A stretch of DNA of 64,000 bases, from positions 2,418,001 through 2,482,000 of the forward strand of contig NW_026944389.1 in assembly GCF_033439725.1 (NCBI RefSeq), written 5' to 3'. Origin of the DNA: Neurospora tetraspora (lineage: Eukaryota > Ascomycota > Sordariomycetes > Sordariales > Sordariaceae). This document shows, in pieces, positions 57,789-64,000 of this stretch; the first letter of the stretch is position 1, and the number at the start of each line of letters is the position of its first letter. A model generated the notes under the pieces. It made no database searches. It was not told the DNA's origin and saw only the letters and a program-made list of their open reading frames with translations. Position numbers and translations under genes: made by a program.

Positions 57789-59448
57789 GTTTGGGATTTC
57801 GCTTGATGGCTAGCTGAAGTCCAAAAGACTTGATGGCCATGTCTAGGCCACACTTCCTGCCAGCACAAGAGAGGGGGTGTAAGCACTAGAGGTAATGATA
57901 TCATGATCGGAAGCCAATTGTGGCTTTTGCGCCAACCAACAGGACGAACCGTTCAGATCAGACCTGTTCGTACCTATCAATGACCGCTTCTCTCGCCAAG
58001 TAGATAGTATACTGTCATAGACTCAACCCAAGCCAGGCTACCGTAGCCTCTTTGCGCGTCGAAATGGATCCGAGGAAGTTCTCGCTTGCTTGCCTAGCCC
58101 AGCCATCCCACGTGTAGTGGTAGCACCCGAAGTTCTGGAACCGTCAAGAACACGCCACCCGGCCACGTGCGATGCGGGAAAAAAAGAAGGAAAGAAAATT
58201 TTTGTTTCAGGTCCGAAGAAATCGCGAAAGCTGGGCGCCGTTTGAATTTTGAAGCCATGGGATCCCACGATTGTTTTTGTTGCTGCCACTGCTCGTGCGT
58301 AGCTGAATGGTGTGCTTGGAGGATAATCCCTTGCCAAGACCTACGATAGACAACTCGGTGCGTCAGCTTGTACTGGGTTACAGGCAGTCCATCGGACCTG
58401 TCAACGGTCCCAACATTTCGGAACCGCTGGAGCCTGTCAAGCAATCAATCAGTCAACGAGTCCGTGGCCATGGAATTGGTTCTCGCATCGGTCCGTTTGC
58501 GCAAACATTGCGAATCCGGGAGAGCCCGGAGAGAAATGTGACGATCGTCATGGCCGGCCAGCTAGTGATGAACATCCCGAATTCGCGATACCGGTTGTCG
58601 CGGGCGGTCTTTGGCGGCATTCGGCTTCTCATTGTGTCGAGAGTCCAGAAGTGCAACCAATCGCCTTTCCTATGTAGGGCTACGGCATCGAGTCCGGGTA
58701 CGCGTCCAGGCTTTCGATTGCAGTTTCTGTCCCAGGTGGTTGCTTGCGAAGGCCCTTGCTATTGCGTGGTTACAGTTGCATTTTGTCCTCAGGGGGTGGC
58801 GAGTTTCCCACTAACCCGTCAAGATAGAACCGCATGGTGATTTTGTGTGTTAACAAGACAAGACTAGACATGTCCGGAAGGCCGAGACGGATAGGGACGC
58901 AATGATGGAAGCGGACACCAACGACCATATGACGTGTTGTTTCACGGAGTCGGCGAGACGTTCCGCCTCCATGCTTTCAAGATTTTCAGGGTCGGAGGCT
59001 CGCGGGATTGAGGCCGGGATTCGAGTTCCACGTGGTCGTGTGTCAACTGCCCCTTTCGAGCGGCGGCTTGCCATGTGTTTGATCGTTCGGAAGGTTTCTG
59101 TTCGCCTCATCTGTTCAGTTTTCCGTCCGATCTGGACTCGAAAAGAGGGATCGTCCCGAGCGCTGGATTAGTCAAATCACAATGAGCGACAGGCCCCGAC
59201 GTTCCCCCACACCCGTCAAAGTTTACCTCGTCCGAGAACGGCCATGGCTTCTGTCGCCGTGGCAAATCGGGTGCAATCTTGACTTGTGGGGCCATGGAAA
59301 ATGGTTGAGCTTCTAGAAACAGAGCAAAAATGGCCAGCCAGGAACGGCAGCATGGCATGGCATGGCAGGGTGGGCAGAGATGGGATGGCAGGTTGGTCGG
59401 CCAAGCCCGAGTCCTAACACCCTCGGCAGCACCCAGTCGCAGTGAGAT
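57789..59448. other. Gene-free stretch between two MITEs
   Basis: 1.66 kb. A 177-codon plus-strand frame (58307-58840) has no recognisable domain. No feature supported apart from scattered CACGTG motifs. Confidence 0.5.
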
Positions 59449-59687
59449 ACCGCATCTACTCACTCGAACCGGTTTTACTCAACCCCTGTCTAGATCCGGA
59501 TCTAACTGAGAGTAGCAAAGTCCAGCACGGGAGTGCAAAGCCGCTAGCAATTCCACCAGTGTCTGTCCTTCAAGCGTCCCAAGCATCTGAACAGCCACGT
59601 TGGCATGTATGCGATCAATTGCGATCAGGACTAGACTATAGCGCTATACTTGTTCGAGTATTACCGGTTTGAGTGAGTAGAAGCGGT
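59449..59687 (+). mobile_element. MITE-like element, family A, copy 2
   Basis: A 239-bp element with imperfect inverted ends: ACCGCATCTACTCACTCGAA on the left and the complement of GGTTTGAGTGAGTAGAAGCG on the right. It is homologous through nearly its whole length to 5099-5330, by eye about four-fifths identical. It has no coding capacity. The target duplication is not clear. Being shorter than the roughly 400-bp threshold known for RIP, such elements can persist in Neurospora. Confidence 0.78.
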
Positions 59688-62029
59688 GTAGGCCAAAAGT
59701 AACCCTGATTATTAATCTCTTGGTGGCCGACTCATGACAATGCAATGCTCGCTCACCTACGCAACTGTTTTGGGGTGTTCTTGAGGATCTCCAGAGTCAG
59801 TCCCTTGGCAGCGCTGGAAAAGGGAAGAGGCTCGTCGATAAGCTCGCCAACGGTGGATACTCACCACATGGGCCAGCCGCGTAATGATGATGCTGAGATC
59901 CAATGTGGAAGAAAGCGTGCGAAGAGGCAGCAGAGAAATGGCACGTTAAAATTCTGAGACTGACGAAACTCCAGATTTGTGGAGCCAGAAGCAGACGTCT
60001 TGGTCCTTTCCCATTTGAGAGCGAAAAAGGGGAAGCCCTGTCCATCGGATTTTGGACGTTTTAAGTTAAAATCTTTCTCTCCCTGGTCGGGTTAATTATA
60101 GTTTTGACCCTGAACATGGGATCCTGTTTACCGCGCGGGGTCTTGAAGCAGTCGTTGAGTTGTCCAACTTGTTCGTCACGTTTTTACCTTGCCGCCAATT
60201 CGCAAATGCTGCTGATACGAGACAACACTACAAGGTAGAGTAGTATCCCGATCTTACATATAGTAATATAGCTCCCGCCATCTCTCCAAACCGAGGACAA
60301 GATCAAAGTAAATCTTGACCTTCTTAACGGTGACCCCGCTTCTCCTGATGCCACCTCGTTACGTCGCGGACAGATTGCAGCCCGCACTCATCCACGTGCG
60401 TGCGTGTTAAGCGGAGATAAGAACATGCAGTAAAAGATCGCAATGAATCCGGTACCGTGCTTCGCACCACTGAGCAATTAAGAGGTACGTTCGTGTTGTG
60501 TAAACAGGCAAGACGCATGATGCGTCCCTTGATGGAAAGAGGTTCATGCCGCATAATGGAGGTAGGTAATTGGCGGTAAGGAGATATCCATTTCATGCTG
60601 TACATCTCTTACCACGCTTGGCGGCTGCATATCCTGTGCCCAGCCCCTGTTCACCGCACCAGCCGCAATGTGTTGCCTTTTTGTTGCAGAACGCACTGCA
60701 AATGCGTTGTGGTCATTGGCTGCCAGAGTCTGAGGCGTCTTGGTTTCGGGATGATTTCCACGTGCTGTGAGCACTTTTCCACGTGAGTTTCAGCGCCATG
60801 CAGTGTGTGCGTGTGTGTGTGCGGACTGCGGGTGTGGTGTGTGTAGGATCAACTTTTCCAGGTTCGGTTGACAGCATGCTTCTGCACACGTGGAGGCGCT
60901 GCCGCCGTCCAGCCTTTTCCGACCGCCTGCGCAATATCACCCAAAACCTTGACTTGTCTCGATCCCAGACTCACGTCGCACCATGCAGAATAAGAAGGAA
61001 AGGACCAAACGGCGAAGGACGTAATACTCCCAAGTAAGATGGGCCCCGACGGTTTATAACTCAAAGATACAACAGCGGTATCGATGGCGCAAACCCTTTT
61101 CCCACCGTTTGTTCAACTGATTCTGAGCGGGAATTGAAGCAATTGAAGCAAATCAAAATGAAGGCACGTGCACTGCTTGCCAAACCGGGATTTGCCTTGC
61201 ACCGTCTAAAACCATCCACAAATTCATAATTACGACATTGTAAAAATTTCGCAGAGCCCACAAATTTTGCGCAGGGTTCCATGCTGGCACCGGTTCCCGC
61301 CTCGGCATCTACACCCATCTACATACGCCGTAGCCACTCCCTCATCGGGCTCCATTGGCACACCGTTTCCACCATTGGCACCTCGTCATTATCGTCGTTC
61401 TCAGCGAGGAAAATGTGTGAGATGTCACAGCGAAACGTGAGCTGGGCGAACTGGGGAATGGTTTCTTGAAAGTTGATCGTGTTCCTGTGGTTTACGTAAG
61501 TGGTCACATGATGGATGAGATCTGACATTGCCGGGCATTTTTCATCAATTGCCCGACTTCCAGTGAGATCTGTAAAGAAAATGATCAATTCATGCTGATA
61601 AGACATCATGTTTCGTGTATAATTATAACCTGGAAAGCGACAAGCAATTGATCTCTTACCGCCGGCACGCACGTTTCGTTGTGGCTTGGCGAGAAACTAC
61701 CCGTGCCACTAGGCCAACGACGCTGCTGAGGTATAGGACAATCACAAAGTGAACAATGGAAACAACACGGCGGAAATATCGTGGCGAGATGACAGGTTTA
61801 AAATCATAAATCGTTGATGGCATTTCAGTGATGAATTGGGACGTTCGCTTTTCCAATAAAGGCCTTTGGGAAGTGAGGAACAGGCCAATGATGCCGAGGG
61901 AAATGAGGTACGGTTGCCCATAGAACGCAGGTATGCAATTATTAGTTCAGTTCTCCGGCGTACTCCGTATTCTGCACAGTATCAATAACTGCTGCAAGAC
62001 CTGCCATCTGAAGCAGCAGCATGGCGTAG
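59688..62029. other. Gene-free right flank, part 2
   Basis: 2.3 kb with no supported gene. A GT-rich run lies at 60803-60845. Frames of up to 118 codons on either strand have no recognisable product. Confidence 0.5.
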
Positions 62030-64000
62030 GGGTCGATTCGAAATTCTTGAAATTAGAAATTTCAGAAATTTCGTGAAACTTTCTGAAAAAATGGCCTTCC
62101 TTTCCATATTTTCAGGCCACGTAATTGAAATATCGTTTTTTGCTATCAGACTGGCTACACAAACTGGCTTAAATTAGCAAAATCGACGAAATCGAATTCA
62201 AATTGATTAATTCAATAATAAATACTAGGTCTAGTATTTATATTAATTACTATATTTCTAGCATTTCTAGTACAAATCCATATATTAATGACTATCTCCC
62301 TTATTTAAATAGCCTCCTCTCTTACTTTCTAGCCTCTTCCTCCTACCTCCTATTAATTTAATTGCCTTCTTATATATAATTGTATAGTTACTCCTCGATT
62401 TGCAATAGTAATTCGTCTCTCTAAGGTATAATAAGGCTAGTAAACGATTAGTAAAGGTTTCTAAATTTCTTACCATTTATATAAACGAAAGTAGCTATAT
62501 TTATTTTATTGGTAGTAAGGCAATTACGCTTAGGATTCTTTAGAAAGTTTGTAGTAGAAAAGGTTCGCTTATATAGTATACTATTAGCGGGCGTACTAAA
62601 TACCCTTATAGCGAGAAGGGTAATAATAGAGCCGCTATTTAATATTATACTTTATTATCTTTTAAAATCGAGATTATAATAGGTCTAAATTTTAATTAAG
62701 CGTGTAAAAACCCTTACAAACTTTAAAAGATAGGAAATTACCTAAAAACTATTCGTCTATAATATTAAGCAACGTATAAATATACTACTTAATAAATTCT
62801 AAAACTATAGCGGTAATTCTAGGAGTAAGGAGGTAAATAGCAGCGAATTTTTTATATATAATTTTAAGGTATAAAAGGAAGCCCAACTAATTCAACTAAA
62901 TTAATTACTTAATTCTACATAATATATATAGCCTTACTAACTTATCCTAATACTAATTACCATATTGCTAGAAGAATACCTTATTTTAATCCTAAATAAT
63001 ATAAATAATAACCTAGCGACGGATAATATAACCGACGTAAAATCTATCCGCCTCTAATATTAATTGGGCTTTATAAACCGGCGCTATAAATTTCGCGAAG
63101 GTATCGAAATTATATTAGTATTATATATTCTTAATAATTTCGAATATAGATTAAAATTTAATAAGTTCGTCCCCATCTCCTCCTCTTCTAATGGTAATAT
63201 AGGGTAATTTATTCTACTAATTATTATTAAAACGTACTTATTGAATAAAGGCTTATAATATTACTTTAGTACATTAGATCGACTATACGGATCGGTACTA
63301 TAACTTCCATCAGGTAATTATACTAATTTAATTAATTTATAATATTAAAAACATAATAAAAAGATTAACTTTAATTTACTCTACTAAAATAGTAGTAAGC
63401 TTACTACAATATATAAGCATAAATCCGCGGAGGCGGGCAAATTATAGTTTAGAAGTACGAAAAAAATTAATAATAACCGTAATTTATTAAGCGAGTAACT
63501 TAAAGGGTTCGATAGTAATTAAGTCTTTTATTAGCAATTACAACGAATATAAATCGTATAGTACTACAAAGGATATTTTAAACTAGTTTTAAGTAAATTC
63601 GAATATTATACGCTGGGCAAAGGTATATATATTAATAATAAAACTATTAATTTTAGCAGGGTTATTAATTATTTCGTTATAAATATCTAAAATAATACCG
63701 GCGAAGTTCGTAATAATATACTCGACTACCTCAATATAGCAGTTAATCCAAAAGAATACGGTTCCGCTAGCAGAAATAAAAGAAATATTAATAATATAAT
63801 AGCTAACGTAATTATTAAATTTATTAGAATAAATATTAATATAAGAAGTAATACGAATATATTAATTAATAATATATACCTTCATTTACCTATAAATAAA
63901 GGGGAACCACTCGTTAACTATAGCAGCAACGTTAAGAGGGGTATAAATAAATATAATGAAGTATAGAAAAGCCCTTATAGGGGAGCTTTCAAATAAATTA
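62030..64000. repeat. AT-rich RIP-mutated repeat relic, runs off window end
   Basis: From about 62030 the sequence turns strongly AT-rich, and from about 62470 CpA and TpG are almost absent while CpG and TpA remain (for example 62641-62700 and 63001-63060 contain neither CA nor TG). That is the mark of repeat-induced point mutation, which turns CpA into TpA in duplicated DNA. No frame survives beyond about 60 codons. The original element's family cannot be told by eye. In Neurospora such tracts are usually H3K9me3-marked, DNA-methylated heterochromatin (family knowledge). Confidence 0.85.

Noticed and set aside
58307-58840. 177-codon plus-strand frame between the MITEs
   Set aside because: No recognisable domain and overlapping frames on the other strand.
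62285-62476. 63-codon Lys/Arg-rich frame in the AT-rich tract
   Set aside because: Its composition follows from the base bias; it cannot be assigned to any transposase family.
1-64000. CRISPR array, secondary-metabolite cluster, tRNA or 5S rRNA genes
   Set aside because: Looked for and not seen; the organism is a fungus, and no backbone enzymes or structured RNA motifs were found.

Overview
This window looks like nuclear DNA of a filamentous ascomycete of the Sordariaceae, most likely Neurospora. Four things point there. The introns are short (mostly 54-98 nt) with GTAAGT-like donors, a CTAAC branch site and YAG acceptors. The proteins match Pezizomycotina families. The phosphate permease closely resembles Neurospora PHO-5 (from memory). 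The right end shows saturated RIP-type mutation: very AT-rich, CpA and TpG nearly gone, CpG kept. The species was not determined.

Layout. Positions 1-8619 hold no convincing gene, only one old MITE copy (5099-5330). From 8620 to 52347 lies an ordinary housekeeping region with 17 protein genes: a CCDC124/Lso2-like ribosome factor; an FTS/AKTIP-like inactive E2 variant; a large disordered protein with an in-frame stop; a CUE-AlkB-GRF dioxygenase; PEX7; an NTF2/SigF-like membrane protein; a one-pass membrane protein with a basic Ser/Arg/His tail; TSC1 (hamartin); a DJ-1/PfpI protein; mitochondrial ribosomal protein uL23m; a METTL4-type MT-A70 methyltransferase; a LEU5/SLC25A42-like mitochondrial carrier; a PHO-5/PHO84 phosphate:H+ symporter; HGH1; bystin/ENP1; a disordered repeat-bearing protein; and CDC73 of the Paf1 complex. 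From 52348 to about 62030 no gene is visible, but there are microsatellites, two MITEs and several tandem repeats. From about 62030 to the end is a RIP-degraded repeat relic.

The genes do not form one pathway. Loose themes are ribosome biogenesis and translation (CCDC124, bystin, HGH1, uL23m), nutrient signalling (TSC1, phosphate permease), mitochondria and peroxisomes (carrier, uL23m, PEX7) and adenine or alkyl-base chemistry (MT-A70 enzyme, AlkB enzyme). Splice models were built by hand from splice signals and reading-frame continuity. Every multi-exon model given sums to a whole number of codons, but none has been checked against RNA. No CRISPR array, tRNA, 5S rRNA or secondary-metabolite cluster was seen.
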